Assembly: GCF_001544495.1 (NCBI RefSeq)
Contig: NZ_FCNZ02000009.1
Location: forward strand, 186,001-250,000
Origin: Caballeronia telluris
GTDB taxonomy: Bacteria; Pseudomonadota; Gammaproteobacteria; Burkholderiales; Burkholderiaceae
Length of the DNA stretch: 64,000 bases
Direction: 5' to 3'
A program made the position numbers and the translations under genes. Numbering within the stretch: position 1 is the stretch's first letter; every line of letters starts with the position of its first letter. Of the stretch, positions 55,156-64,000 are shown in pieces. The notes under the pieces are model-generated. The model did not search any database. It had not been told where the DNA came from and saw nothing but the letters and a program-made list of their open reading frames with translations.

Positions 55156-56841
55156 TCAGAGCACCTTGCTCCTGTCGAGCTTCTTGCCGGTTTCGGCGTT
55201 GTAGCGCTCCACGTACTCGCCGAGCAGCGTGCGGATCGCGCGGCCGATCTTCATGTAGTCGCTCTCATTGAGATTCGCGAGCGACACGCGCCCCGACGGA
55301 TGCTGCGTACCGAAGCCGCGTCCCGGCAGGAGCACGACGCGCGCGTCCTTCGCGAGCCGGAACAGCATTTCCGACGTCTTCGTGTTCTTGATGAGCCACT
55401 CGACGAATTCGCGTCCATACGCGCGCTCGCCGAGGAATTCGAGGTCGAGGATCGTGTAGTAGTCGACCTTGTTGATGTCGTCGTCGTCGAAGGTGATACC
55501 GATCTCGCGATAGAGCGCCTGCTTGCGGCTGCGGATCAGGCGCTTCAACGCGTTCTTGTAGGCGTCGGGCGTGTCCATCAGCGAGAAGAGCGAGAACAGG
55601 ACCATCTGCACCTGCTGGGGCGTCGAGAGTCCGGCGGTATGGTTCAGCGCGACCGTGCGGCTGTCGGCCACCAGGCGGTCGATGAACTTGAGGTTCTCCG
55701 GCTCCGTCGTGATCGACTCGTAACGTTCGTGCAGTTCGCTTTTCTGCTCCTTCGACAGCGCCGCGATCTGCTTGTCGAGCACGTTCTCGCGGTGCGTCGC
55801 GATCGCGCCGAGCCGCCAGCCGGTCGCGCCGAAATACTTCGAATACGAATACACGAGGATCGTGTTCTTCGGGCACAGCGCGAAGAGCGAGACGAAGTCG
55901 TCGGCGAAGGTGCCGTAGACGTCGTCGGTCAAGAGGATAAGATCGGGCCGCTCCTTCACGATGTCGGCGATGTATTCGAGGCTCTCCGTGTCCATCTTCA
56001 CCGAAGGCGGATTGCTCGGATTCACGAGGAAGAACGCCTTCACCTTCGGGTCGCGCAGCTTGTCGAGTTCGCTCTTCGAGTATTGCCAGCCGTTCGCGAC
56101 GTCCGCTTCGAGATTGACGACGTTCAGCCGGTAGTCGTTCAGGCGCGGGATTTCGATGTACGGCGTGAAGATCGGCGTGCCGAGCGCGATGGTGTCACCG
56201 GGCTTGATCAGATGGTTCTCGCGCATCGTGTTGAAGATGTACGTCATCGCGGCCGTGCCGCCTTCGACGGCGAACACGTCGAACTCGCCGATGAACGGAT
56301 ACGAGCCGATCATCTCGCGCCGCAGATACTGCGCGACGATGACTTCCGAGAGCTTGAGCATCCGGTCCGGCACCGGATAGTTCGATGCCAGGATGCCCTC
56401 GCACATCTCATAGAGGAAGTCGGTGGCCGAGAGGCCCATCTGGTCGCGCACATACGACACCACGCCGCGCAGAAAGTCGATGCCCGGCACGCCCTTGTTG
56501 TCGCGCGCGAAGATCTCGAAGCGCTCTACCAGCCCTTCGCGCTTCGGAAAGCCGCCGAGCCCTTCGGGCATGTGCGCGAACGAGCGCTCCGATTCGCGCA
56601 TCGCGAAGAGGCCGAGCTGCCAGAAGCCGTGACGCGGAATCGTCGCGAGGAAATTCGGATTGCCGCGGCCGGCGTTGAGCATCGACAGGTTCGCCGGGCG
56701 ATCCACCGCGCCGCCGCCCGCCGCCTTGATGAGTTCGTCCTTCAGTTCGAACGGGCTCAACGACGCCATCTTCGAATCGGCCGCGATGCCCGGCGCGGAG
56801 TCTGCCTTGCCCGACTTTGCTGACTTCTCTGACTTTGCCAT
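55156..56841 (-). CDS. asdA: Aspartate 4-decarboxylase (bifunctional aminotransferase type)
   Basis: PLP enzyme converting L-aspartate to L-alanine and CO2. The 561-residue fold-type-I protein is longer than ordinary aspartate aminotransferases. It has the family-specific LNAGRGNPNFLATIPRHGFW, FAVEGGTAAMTYIFNTM, LLTDDVYGTFADDF and the PLP lysine in YSYSKYFGATGWRLGAIA. GGAGG precedes the ATG at 56841. It lies 79 nt after aspT, and the pair can form a proton-motive cycle: aspartate in, alanine out, one proton used. Confidence 0.93.
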   Translation of the reverse strand: MAKSEKSAKSGKADSAPGIAADSKMASLSPFELKDELIKAAGGGAVDRPANLSMLNAGRGNPNFLATIPRHGFWQLGLFAMRESERSFAHMPEGLGGFPKREGLVERFEIFARDNKGVPGIDFLRGVVSYVRDQMGLSATDFLYEMCEGILASNYPVPDRMLKLSEVIVAQYLRREMIGSYPFIGEFDVFAVEGGTAAMTYIFNTMRENHLIKPGDTIALGTPIFTPYIEIPRLNDYRLNVVNLEADVANGWQYSKSELDKLRDPKVKAFFLVNPSNPPSVKMDTESLEYIADIVKERPDLILLTDDVYGTFADDFVSLFALCPKNTILVYSYSKYFGATGWRLGAIATHRENVLDKQIAALSKEQKSELHERYESITTEPENLKFIDRLVADSRTVALNHTAGLSTPQQVQMVLFSLFSLMDTPDAYKNALKRLIRSRKQALYREIGITFDDDDINKVDYYTILDLEFLGERAYGREFVEWLIKNTKTSEMLFRLAKDARVVLLPGRGFGTQHPSGRVSLANLNESDYMKIGRAIRTLLGEYVERYNAETGKKLDRSKVL

Positions 56842-56920
56842 CCAACACCTCCAGATTAGGGTGGAACTGCAAGAATCGAATTCGATGAACGGGTGAATCG
56901 CGCTGCGTCGATGCACCACG

Positions 56921-58612
56921 CTAGGTGAGCATCATCACGATCACCATCCCCCAGATCGTGAGCAGCGTGTTGCCGACCGCGTAGGTGACCGTATAGCCGA
57001 GACCGGGCACCTGGCTCTTCGCGGCATCGCAGATCATGCCGAGCGCCGCGGTGGTCGTGCGCGAGCCCGCGCAGATGCCGAGCAGGAGCGCCGGATGAAA
57101 CTTGAACACGTACTTCGCGATGAACATGCCGAGGATGAGCGGCACCGTGGTCGCGAAGATGCCCCACAGGAACAGGCTCACGCCCAGTTGCTGCAATCCC
57201 GCGACGAAGCCGGGCCCCGCCGTGATGCCGACCACCGCGATGAACACGTTCAGGCCCACGGAATTCATGAACCAGATGGTCGGCTCGGGAATGCGGCCGA
57301 AGGTCGGATGGATCGCGCGCAGCCAGCCGAACACGATGCCCGCGATCAGCGCGCCGCCCGCCGTGGAGAGCGTGATCGGGACCGCGCCGACCTTGATGAC
57401 CACCGCGCCGATCAGCGCGCCGAGCGTGATCGCGAAGCCGACGAACGCGATGTCCGCCGCACTCGACGGCCGGTCGATCACGCCGAGCGCTTTCGCGGCC
57501 GCCGTCGTGTCCTGCGTGCGGCCGACGAGCGTCACGGTGTCGCCGCGATACAGCTTGGTGCTCGGCAGCACCGGGATCTGCGTTTCGGTGGCGCCGCGCT
57601 TGATCTTGCGCAGGAACACGCCGCGCGCCGCCGGCAGCGTGGCGAGTTCCGTCAGCGTCTTGCCGTCCACGGCCTTGCTCGTGATATAGACGTCGACGCC
57701 TTCGGCCGGCACCGCGAGCAGTTCGGGATCGTCGACCTCGGCGCCGCGCGGCCCGACGATGTCGACGAGCTGTTCGCGACGTCCGCCGACCGCGACGATG
57801 TCGCCGGCCTGCAGCACATCGTCGAGCTTCGCGTCCTGTACGGTGCCCCCGCGCCGGATGCGTTCGATGAAAAGCCGCGCGCCCCCCGGTGCGCTGGCTT
57901 CCGCCTGTCCCACCGACTTGCCGACCATCGGCGCGCCGTCGGCAATCCGGTACGCGCGCAACTCGTACTTGTGCCACGCCTGACCCGCGCCGCCGACTTC
58001 TTCCTTGCCGCCGAGCGTCGCCTCGTATTCCTTGCAGGCGGCGACCAGGTCGATGCGCAGCAGCAAGGGGCCGAGCGTCGCGAGGATGATCGCCGAGCCG
58101 ATCGTGCCGAAGATGTACGTGACCGCGTAGGCGGTTGGCATCGCGTCGAGCAGCGCCTTGGTTTCGCCGGGTGGCAGGCCGATCCGGTTGATGGCGTCGG
58201 TGGCGAGGCCCATCGAGGCCGAGATGGTCTGCGAACCCGCGAAGAGTCCGGCGGCCGAACCGACGGAGTAACCCGCGAGCTTCGCGGCCGCGAAGGGCGC
58301 CGCGAGGCAGAGCACGCACTGCACGACCGAGAAAAGCGCCTGCGGCACGCCGTCCTTCGCGATGCCGCGCACGAACTGCGGGCCGACGCCATAGCCGACC
58401 GCAAACAGAAACATCAGAAAGAAAACGGATTTGACGTTCGGGGAGATCGTAATTCCGAGTTGCCCGATCGCAATTGCCGCAAGCAGCGTCGCGGTGACGG
58501 CGCCGAGACTAAATCCGCGATAACTCTTGCCGCCTACCCAATACCCTATCCCAAGCGACAGAAAGATGGCGATTTCCGGATAACTGCGTAGTGTTGCGGT
58601 AAGCCATGACAT
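56921..58612 (-). CDS. aspT: Aspartate:alanine antiporter AspT
   Basis: A 563-residue AspT-family exchanger with the duplicated Asp-Al_Ex membrane domains (about 10-170 and 390-563) and two TrkA-C domains (about 205-370). Signature segments [20 protein letters not shown] and [21 protein letters not shown] occur, one per half. Imports aspartate in exchange for alanine made by the adjacent decarboxylase, giving net charge movement. The ATG at 58612 (MSWLT) has GGAG 6 nt upstream; the longer reading is unsupported. Confidence 0.93.
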   Translation of the reverse strand: MSWLTATLRSYPEIAIFLSLGIGYWVGGKSYRGFSLGAVTATLLAAIAIGQLGITISPNVKSVFFLMFLFAVGYGVGPQFVRGIAKDGVPQALFSVVQCVLCLAAPFAAAKLAGYSVGSAAGLFAGSQTISASMGLATDAINRIGLPPGETKALLDAMPTAYAVTYIFGTIGSAIILATLGPLLLRIDLVAACKEYEATLGGKEEVGGAGQAWHKYELRAYRIADGAPMVGKSVGQAEASAPGGARLFIERIRRGGTVQDAKLDDVLQAGDIVAVGGRREQLVDIVGPRGAEVDDPELLAVPAEGVDVYITSKAVDGKTLTELATLPAARGVFLRKIKRGATETQIPVLPSTKLYRGDTVTLVGRTQDTTAAAKALGVIDRPSSAADIAFVGFAITLGALIGAVVIKVGAVPITLSTAGGALIAGIVFGWLRAIHPTFGRIPEPTIWFMNSVGLNVFIAVVGITAGPGFVAGLQQLGVSLFLWGIFATTVPLILGMFIAKYVFKFHPALLLGICAGSRTTTAALGMICDAAKSQVPGLGYTVTYAVGNTLLTIWGMVIVMMLT

Positions 58613-59371
58613 ACGCACTCCTTTTGGGCTGTTTTCAGGCAGCGAATTACATGGTAAACAAAATGGTGGAATAGTTGAAGTAAAAGCATCCAATGCACTC
58701 TGTGTGCACGGATACGAAACGTCGGAACCGGCACATTTACCCGATTTTCCGTGGTGCGAATAATGAAACGACCGGGCGAAACGTTGCGGCGTTTGGCATG
58801 ACAAGGGTCTCCGGTCCGTATTTGTTCGACTATAGCCGATTTATCTTAGGCGCACGATTTGGACTATTCAACTTTTCCGGGCAGTTTTTTCGGTTATTGC
58901 TTACAAAAGACATCGACGAAATTTTCGGACCGGCAACAGGGATGTTCGCAAAAACGAAGCAATCTAGGTGCACGGTCACTGCGGAATTCAACATTTCTTA
59001 TTACGCAACGATAATGCTGCCTACTGCCTGAAAAGGGCGAGTATAAACGCAGCTTTACTCCGGCTCTCCAAATCGTAGGACGTAAAATAGCAGTCCCGAG
59101 TTGCCGCCGTCGTTAAAGCTAATAATCAGCGCGGATTTTTTGAGGAACCGTCCGCTATATACGGAAAGGCACGCGCCATCGGCGTTTAGAACCTAATTCC
59201 GGCACGCTCATTTTCCATTTGACGCACACGTAATCTGTGTTATTGATATTAAATCCAATGAATCGAACACGTCGTTCGCAAAGTCTTCGGATTGAACCGA
59301 AAACCGAAATTCCAGCCGGCATCGCATACCGGTGCGACGCAAAGAAAGTTGTCCGGGAGGTTTGCACGACC
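58613..59371. promoter_or_regulatory. Low-GC divergent region between aspT and DUF3302 operons
   Basis: About 760 nt, clearly richer in A/T than anything nearby, with no credible gene. An inverted repeat TGCAC-N5-GTGCA sits at 58694-58708, some 80 nt before the aspT start. On the plus side TTGACG (59219-59224), 16 nt, TATTGA (59241-59246) is a candidate promoter for the DUF3302 operon. A 112-codon reading at 58693-59031 looks random in composition and has no ribosome-binding site. Confidence 0.5.
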
Positions 59372-59926
59372 ATGAGACTGAACCTCGTCTGCTTAGCCAG
59401 CGTCGTGGTCTTTCTTCCGCGCGTCGCCGCCGCGCACGCGTCCAGCGAGACCATCGACAAGATCGCCGACTGGCTCGCCATTTTCGTCATTTGCGTCGTG
59501 CCGGTCGCGGCCGTCGCGATCCTGCTGATGATTCACGTGCTGCCCGAGAAGATCGCGGAGAAGCGCCACCATCCGCAGAAGGACGCGATCCAGATGCTGT
59601 GCTTCCTCTCGCTCGTGTTCGGCGGCCTGCTTTGGCCGATCGCGTGGCTCTGGACCTACTTCAAGCCGCTCGGCTACCGGATGGCCTACGGCACCGACAA
59701 GCACGACGACTACTTCTTGCACGCGCGGGACCTGGCGCGGCGCGGCGAACTGCCGTCCGACGAGCTCGGCTATGTCCTCGGCGAACTCGACAGCATCGCC
59801 GCCCGGCGCATCCTGCCGCCCGAGCTGCAACGCGTGCGCGACGAACTCGAAGCGCTGCAGCCGAGCGCGCCGCCGCCACGCCCGCACGACGTCGCACGCG
59901 GTGACGAGCGGAAAGGAGATGCCTGA
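59372..59926 (+). CDS. DUF3302 (YiaW-like) membrane protein
   Basis: A 184-residue inner-membrane protein: signal-anchor or cleavable leader (LNLVCLASVVVFLPRVAAAHA), then two membrane helices (about 35-58 and 75-98), and a charged cytosolic C-terminus. The DUF3302 pattern DAIQMLCFLSLVFGGLLWPIAWLWTYFKP is clear. E. coli YiaW is the prototype and also precedes its HlyD-type partner YiaV. GGGAGG lies before the ATG. The stop shares a base with the start of the next gene (TGATG). Confidence 0.85.
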   Translation: MRLNLVCLASVVVFLPRVAAAHASSETIDKIADWLAIFVICVVPVAAVAILLMIHVLPEKIAEKRHHPQKDAIQMLCFLSLVFGGLLWPIAWLWTYFKPLGYRMAYGTDKHDDYFLHARDLARRGELPSDELGYVLGELDSIAARRILPPELQRVRDELEALQPSAPPPRPHDVARGDERKGDA

Positions 59927-61059
59927 TGGAACTCCTCCTCCTCGCCTTTTACGCGTTCATTGCGTGGCTGATCTTCGGCAAGTTCAGATGGCTGCCGTGG
60001 AATATCGTCACGGGTTCGATCACGATTGTGCTGCCGATCATCGGGCTCACCGTGCTCATCCTGACGCTCAATATCGTCGCGCCCGCCTCGGAAGACGTGC
60101 GCGTGATCCGCTATGTCGTGCAGATCGTGCCGCAGGTGCGCGGCCGCGTGATCGACGTGCCGATCGCGGGGAACAAGCCCATCAAGAAGGGCGACGTGCT
60201 CTTCAGGATCGATCCGACGCCGTTCAACCTGCAGGTTAAGGCGCTCGAAGCGCAGCTCGTCAACGCGCAGGGCTCGGCGCGCAAGCTCAACGAGGACCTC
60301 TCGGCGGCGACCGCGAAAAGCGACGCCGTGCGCGCGCAGATCGATCTTGCGAAGCGGCGCGTGGTGGAGAACCGGCAACTCGTCGAGCACGGCGCCGGTG
60401 ACCGCTTCGCGCTCGAACAGGCCGAGACGAACCTGAAGTCGTTTCAAGCCGACCTCGCCGCCGCGCGCGCCCAGGAAGCGCAGGTGCGCGCAGTGCTGGG
60501 CGCGACCGTCGACAACGATCAGGCCGAAGTCGCGCAGATCCGCGCACAGCTCGAATCGGCGAAATGGGACCTTTTGCAGACGACGGTCATCGCGCCAGCC
60601 AACGGCGTCGCGATCAATCTGCAACTGCGGCCCGGGTCGATCGTGACGCCGTTGCTGCAGAACCCGGCGATGAGCTTCGTCGAGGATGACTATCAGGTGA
60701 TCGCGCTCTTCGACCAGAACGAACTGCGCATGGTCGTGCCCGGCGACGAGGCCGAAATCGCGCTCAAGACGATTCCCGGCAAGGTACTGAAGGCGCGCGT
60801 CGTGTCGGTCGTGTGGGCGCAGGGACAAGGCCAGCTCACGCCGAGCGGCACGCTGCCGATCACGGGCAACGAGCCGACCCCGGCCGCGCGCTTCGCGGTC
60901 CGGCTCCAGCTCGACGAAAAGGAGCGCGACGTGTTCCTCGCCGCCGGCGCGCGCGGTCACGCGGCGGTTTACACCGACCATCTCGTGGAAATCCAGATTC
61001 TGCGCAAGGTGATCATCCGCGTCGGCGCGTATATCAACTACCTCGTGCTCAAGGTGTGA
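59926..61059 (+). CDS. HlyD/EmrA-family membrane fusion protein (YiaV-like)
   Basis: A 377-residue periplasmic adaptor anchored by N-terminal hydrophobic helices (about 1-20 and 28-48). A barrel-sandwich/lipoyl half (IVPQVRGRVIDVPI), a long coiled coil (about 95-205) and the second half VIAPANGVAINLQLRPGSIV follow, as in EmrA/YiaV proteins. It would link an inner-membrane component to the outer-membrane channel encoded next. No MFS, RND or ABC pump gene is present in the operon. Confidence 0.88.
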   Translation: MELLLLAFYAFIAWLIFGKFRWLPWNIVTGSITIVLPIIGLTVLILTLNIVAPASEDVRVIRYVVQIVPQVRGRVIDVPIAGNKPIKKGDVLFRIDPTPFNLQVKALEAQLVNAQGSARKLNEDLSAATAKSDAVRAQIDLAKRRVVENRQLVEHGAGDRFALEQAETNLKSFQADLAAARAQEAQVRAVLGATVDNDQAEVAQIRAQLESAKWDLLQTTVIAPANGVAINLQLRPGSIVTPLLQNPAMSFVEDDYQVIALFDQNELRMVVPGDEAEIALKTIPGKVLKARVVSVVWAQGQGQLTPSGTLPITGNEPTPAARFAVRLQLDEKERDVFLAAGARGHAAVYTDHLVEIQILRKVIIRVGAYINYLVLKV

Positions 61060-61061
61060 TC

Positions 61062-62498
61062 ATGCGCACGCGCCGTTTTGCTCTCGCCGCGCTTTCGCTG
61101 CTGTTGTTCACGAGCGGCTGCGCGCTGAAGGACCCGCCCGACGCCGCGGCCGTCCAGCGCGACAGCATGAGCAACGCGCGCGTCCCGCCCGCGTGGACGG
61201 CCGAGGGCGCCGTGCCGGGCCCCGTGCGCGCCGACTGGATCGACGCCTTTGGCGATCCGGCGCTGAACGCGCTCGTCGCCGAGGCGATCGCGTACAACAC
61301 GAATCTGCGGGTCGCGGCGGCGCGCGTCGCGCAAGCGGCCGCGCTCGTCAAGGTGGCGGGCGGCGAGCTCTATCCTGCGGTGAGTTTTCTCGCGCGCCCG
61401 GGCGGCAAGCTCGGCGGCGACGGCTCGGGCCTGAAGGGCTGGCTGCTGTCCGCGTCGTGGGAAATCGATCTCTGGGGACGCGTGCGTTACGGCGCCCGCG
61501 CGGCGGAGGACCAGTACGCGTCCGCGCAGGCCGACGCCGAGTACGCGCGGCAGTCGATTGCGGCGCTCGTCGTGAAGGCGTGGTTCGGCGCGATCGAAGC
61601 GCAACTGCAATACGCGATCGCCATCGACATGGTCGGGCACGCCGACGAACTCCGCGATCTCGCGCAGCATCGCCTGCGCGTGGGCAACGGTTCGCAGATC
61701 GACGTGAAGAGCGCGGCGATCGCGACGCAGACCTATCGCGATACCGCTCGCCAGTTGAAGCTCGCTCGCGAGCAGTCGCTGCGCGCGCTCGAACTGCTGG
61801 TCGGCCGCTATCCGTCGGCGGAAGTGGCCGTGCCCGGCGCGCTCGGACCGTTGCCGTCGATGCCGCCTTCCGGCGTGCCCGCCGACCTGCTGGAGCGCCG
61901 GCCCGATGTGATCGCGGCGCAACGGCGCATTTCGGCCGCCTTCGACCTCGCGCGCGAGGCCGACGCCGCGCGGCTGCCGCGCGTGACGCTGAGCGCGGGG
62001 CTCCTGAGTGTATCGAGTGAACTGTTTCTGCTCCAGGATCGCGACAACCCGAGCTGGAGCCTCGGCGCGGGCATTCTGGTGCCGCTCTTTCGCGGCGGCG
62101 CGCTGAAGGCACAGGCGGACTACCGGACGGCCGAACAGGATCAGGCGCTGGCGAGTTACGGACAGATCGCGCTACAGGCGTTCGGCGAAGTCGAGAACGC
62201 GCTGGCCGCCGAAGCCGCGCTGCACGAGCGCGAAGGGCTGCTCACGCGCGCCGTCGCGGACAACGCGAGTCTCTTCGACTTGCAGACCGTGCGCTACAAG
62301 GTGGGGTCCGGCGATCTGCTCGCCGTGACGCAACAGGAGCTTGCCTACGCGTCGTCGCGTTCGGGCCTCGTGCGCGTGCAGAGCGAGCAGCGCATGCAAC
62401 TCGCGAATCTATATCTCGCGCTGGGCGGCGGCATCGACGCGGTATCGAACGTCGCCGATTCGGGCGGCGCGCCGGCTTCCGCCGCCGCGCCGCAATAG
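61062..62498 (+). CDS. NodT-type outer membrane efflux lipoprotein
   Basis: A 478-residue outer-membrane factor with signal peptide and lipobox FTSGC (Cys20 region), then two OEP repeats. WEIDLWGRVRYGARAAEDQY and the second-half SLGAGILVPLFRGGALKAQADYRTAEQDQALASYGQ are typical of NodT/OprM channels; GDLLAVTQQELAYASSRSGLV ends the helical barrel. It follows the HlyD gene by 2 nt and completes a DUF3302-HlyD-OMF operon. Confidence 0.92.
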   Translation: MRTRRFALAALSLLLFTSGCALKDPPDAAAVQRDSMSNARVPPAWTAEGAVPGPVRADWIDAFGDPALNALVAEAIAYNTNLRVAAARVAQAAALVKVAGGELYPAVSFLARPGGKLGGDGSGLKGWLLSASWEIDLWGRVRYGARAAEDQYASAQADAEYARQSIAALVVKAWFGAIEAQLQYAIAIDMVGHADELRDLAQHRLRVGNGSQIDVKSAAIATQTYRDTARQLKLAREQSLRALELLVGRYPSAEVAVPGALGPLPSMPPSGVPADLLERRPDVIAAQRRISAAFDLAREADAARLPRVTLSAGLLSVSSELFLLQDRDNPSWSLGAGILVPLFRGGALKAQADYRTAEQDQALASYGQIALQAFGEVENALAAEAALHEREGLLTRAVADNASLFDLQTVRYKVGSGDLLAVTQQELAYASSRSGLVRVQSEQRMQLANLYLALGGGIDAVSNVADSGGAPASAAAPQ

Positions 62499-62500
62499 AC

Positions 62501-62520
62501 GCGCCGCTTGCGAGCGGCGC
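62501..62520. terminator. Hairpin between nodT-type gene and porin
   Basis: Perfect GCGCCGCT/AGCGGCGC stem with a TGCG loop between convergent genes. No T tract, so termination is uncertain. Confidence 0.45.
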
Positions 62521-62526
62521 GGCCGG

Positions 62527-63657
62527 TCAGAACAGGTGCCGCACGCCGAACATCACGGCCGTCGTCGCCATGCGCGGCGCGACCGGCTGGCCGTAGGCGA
62601 TCGTCTGCGTCATCGTGCCTTTGTTGTTGACGTGACCGACTTCGCCATAGACGATCGTCGCCTTCGAGAGGCTGTATTCGGCGCCCGCCGCGACTTCGGT
62701 CGACTTGTTGGCCGAATTGTTGCGGTCCTTCAGGTAGTAGACGCCGCTCGTCACGCGGAAAGCCGGTGTGAACAGATAGCCGATACCCGCCGTGAACATG
62801 TCGATGTTGACCTGATTCGAGCGCCCCGGATTCTTGCCGTTGCTGTACGACGCCGACACCGAGAAGTCGTGCAACGTGTAGAGCGCGCCGAGATAGAACA
62901 TGCGATTGTTGGCGAAGCCCGTCGGCACCGCGTTCGGCGCGGGGTTGGTGTCGTGGCCGTTGTAATACACCGCCGAGAGCCGCAACCCGTAGCCCGAATA
63001 CTTCAGCACCGCCGATTCGCGCGTGTTGCCCTGGAAGCTCCCCGCGACGCCGCCCGGCGCATATTCCAGCAGGCCCTTCACGCCGCCGAAACTCGGCGAT
63101 TCGTAGATGATCGCGTTGCTGTCGTACAGCGCGCCGAGCGCGCCGTTGGTGCTCGTGCCGGGCCAGCCCGCCGCCTGGTTCATGCCGAGCCACGAGGTCA
63201 GGATGCTGCCGAACCAGCGGCCGCCGCGCACGTCGGTTTCGCCCATCGCGATCGCGATCGGCGCGATCTGGCGGCCCAGGTTCACCGTCCCGAACGGACC
63301 CGAGACGCCCACGCTCGCGACCTGGTTGAACTCGCCCGAGACGCCCGGCGTGTCGGAGAGCCCCGCCCGGCCGTTACCCGGATCGAACGAGCCTTGCAGC
63401 TTGAAGTTCACGCGATACCCGCCGCCGATGTCCTCGGTGCCGGTCATGCCAAAGTTGCTCGAATAGATACCCGCATCCTTGAAGCGATACAGCTTGCCGA
63501 GATTCCTCGACGCCGGATTGAACGACGCCGCCGACGTGCTCTGGTACATCAACCCGGCGTCGACGACGCCATAAAGCGTTACCGACGATTGCGCGTGGGC
63601 CGTGCCACCGGCTGCGGCGAGCGCGGCCAGACCCATTCCTTTCCACTTCGACTTCAT
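62527..63657 (-). CDS. Gram-negative general porin (OmpC/Omp38-like)
   Basis: A 376-residue outer-membrane porin of the 16-strand betaproteobacterial type. A signal peptide (KWKGMGLAALAAAGGTAHA) is followed by mature QSSVTLYGVVDAGLMY, FGMTGTEDIGGGYRVNFKLQGSFDPGNG and GPFGTVNLGRQ. The C-terminal strand ends VMFGVRHLF with terminal Phe, needed for BAM recognition. AGGAG precedes the ATG at 63657; the longer reading is not a signal sequence. A trimeric diffusion pore is expected; specificity unknown. Confidence 0.94.
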   Translation of the reverse strand: MKSKWKGMGLAALAAAGGTAHAQSSVTLYGVVDAGLMYQSTSAASFNPASRNLGKLYRFKDAGIYSSNFGMTGTEDIGGGYRVNFKLQGSFDPGNGRAGLSDTPGVSGEFNQVASVGVSGPFGTVNLGRQIAPIAIAMGETDVRGGRWFGSILTSWLGMNQAAGWPGTSTNGALGALYDSNAIIYESPSFGGVKGLLEYAPGGVAGSFQGNTRESAVLKYSGYGLRLSAVYYNGHDTNPAPNAVPTGFANNRMFYLGALYTLHDFSVSASYSNGKNPGRSNQVNIDMFTAGIGYLFTPAFRVTSGVYYLKDRNNSANKSTEVAAGAEYSLSKATIVYGEVGHVNNKGTMTQTIAYGQPVAPRMATTAVMFGVRHLF

Positions 63658-63783
63658 TTTGTCTCCTGCCTGATGTAGTTGTGTCTGAATTGCTACTTCC
63701 TGCAATCGGTCAGGCGCTTCGATGGCGCCGTCGCCGAACTCCGCTCAAAACTTTCTTGTCCGCGAGCCCTCCGCCCCTTCAGT

Positions 63784-64000
63784 TCACGACGGCTGGCTGC
63801 TGCGCCGCCGCGACCCGCCTTCTGCCGGCGCGGTTTCGTTCGCGGCCGGCGCGGCGCCGAGAAACATCCGCAATGCCAGCCGCTGCACGAAGTTGCCGTA
63901 GGGCGGATGAAACAGCTCGATCGGGAACCAGCGGTGCTCCGAAAACACCGACTTCGCATGCGACAGCTCGCGAAATCCTTCTTCGCCGTGATAGTTGCCC
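63784..64000 (-). CDS. Aldehyde dehydrogenase C-terminus (coniferyl-aldehyde type), partial
   Basis: The last 71 codons of a minus-strand gene whose start lies beyond the window edge. Translation gives GNYHGEEGFRELSHAKSVF, then WFPIELFHPPYGNFVQRL and a basic Ser/Arg-rich tail. NYHGxxGFxxxSHxK is the closing motif of class-3-type aldehyde dehydrogenases, and the HPPYG segment resembles coniferyl aldehyde dehydrogenases. The upstream catalytic Cys/Glu region is outside the window, so the exact substrate cannot be judged. Confidence 0.82.
   Translation of the reverse strand, partial: GNYHGEEGFRELSHAKSVFSEHRWFPIELFHPPYGNFVQRLALRMFLGAAPAANETAPAEGGSRRRSSQPS

Noticed and set aside
58693-59031. A 112-codon reading in the low-GC gap
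   Set aside because: No ribosome-binding site, random-looking composition and no recognisable domain; more likely regulatory DNA.
63693-63959. An 88-codon minus-strand reading at the right edge
   Set aside because: It is in a different frame from the aldehyde dehydrogenase C-terminus, which has a clear conserved motif and runs off the window.

Overview
This is a high-GC, densely packed chromosomal segment from a Burkholderia-sensu-lato betaproteobacterium (Paraburkholderia/Caballeronia type). The support is the gene order and protein character: adk; sirB1-murJ-rpsT; DUF3579 divergent from argF; queG-ogt-xerD; a kynR-kynBUA cluster; ybgC-tolQRAB-pal-cpoB-tRNA-Lys; and a Gram-negative trimeric porin. 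Identification is by reading the translations; no database search was run.

Layout. 1-8340 is core housekeeping: adenylate kinase, an SDR, SirB1/MurJ, S20, ornithine carbamoyltransferase, MurB and YajQ. 8361-9808 is an intact IS150-type IS3-family element with a CCT target duplication, landed in the loop of the intrinsic terminator between yajQ and plsY. 9832-24868 holds plsY, ybaK, xerD, ogt, queG, tsaE, amiC, eamA, a pirin, a thioredoxin-TPR protein, tcdA, pdxH, cfa, DUF72, msrA and a flavin reductase. 24875-30392 is catabolic: the tryptophan-to-anthranilate kyn operon with its Lrp-type regulator, then an IclR regulator divergent from glutaryl-CoA dehydrogenase around a perfect palindrome. 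30685-32165 is a small envelope cluster (DUF883, holin-like, DUF3318-like). 32183-34878 is a five-gene prepilin operon. 35033-36769 is nrdR and glyA.

The most striking locus is 36769-39830. The glyA leader carries what reads as a complete ZTP (pfl-type) riboswitch. A 2.7-kb group II intron with its maturase sits in the sense direction exactly between a good candidate glyA promoter and the first helix of that riboswitch. Both intron ends are supported by GTGCG/AC termini, a 34-nt domain V, and EBS1/IBS1 and EBS2/IBS2 pairing.

40004-46648 is ydfG and the complete Tol-Pal operon ending at a tRNA-Lys with a near-consensus promoter. 46999-62498 looks like an acid/energy-stress island: two class-I polyphosphate kinases 2, two AspT-type antiporters, aspartate 4-decarboxylase, glutamate decarboxylase, a SulP transporter, and a divergent DUF3302-HlyD-outer membrane factor operon. 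The island contains a low-GC regulatory gap of about 760 nt. The window closes with a porin and the C-terminus of an aldehyde dehydrogenase running off the right edge.
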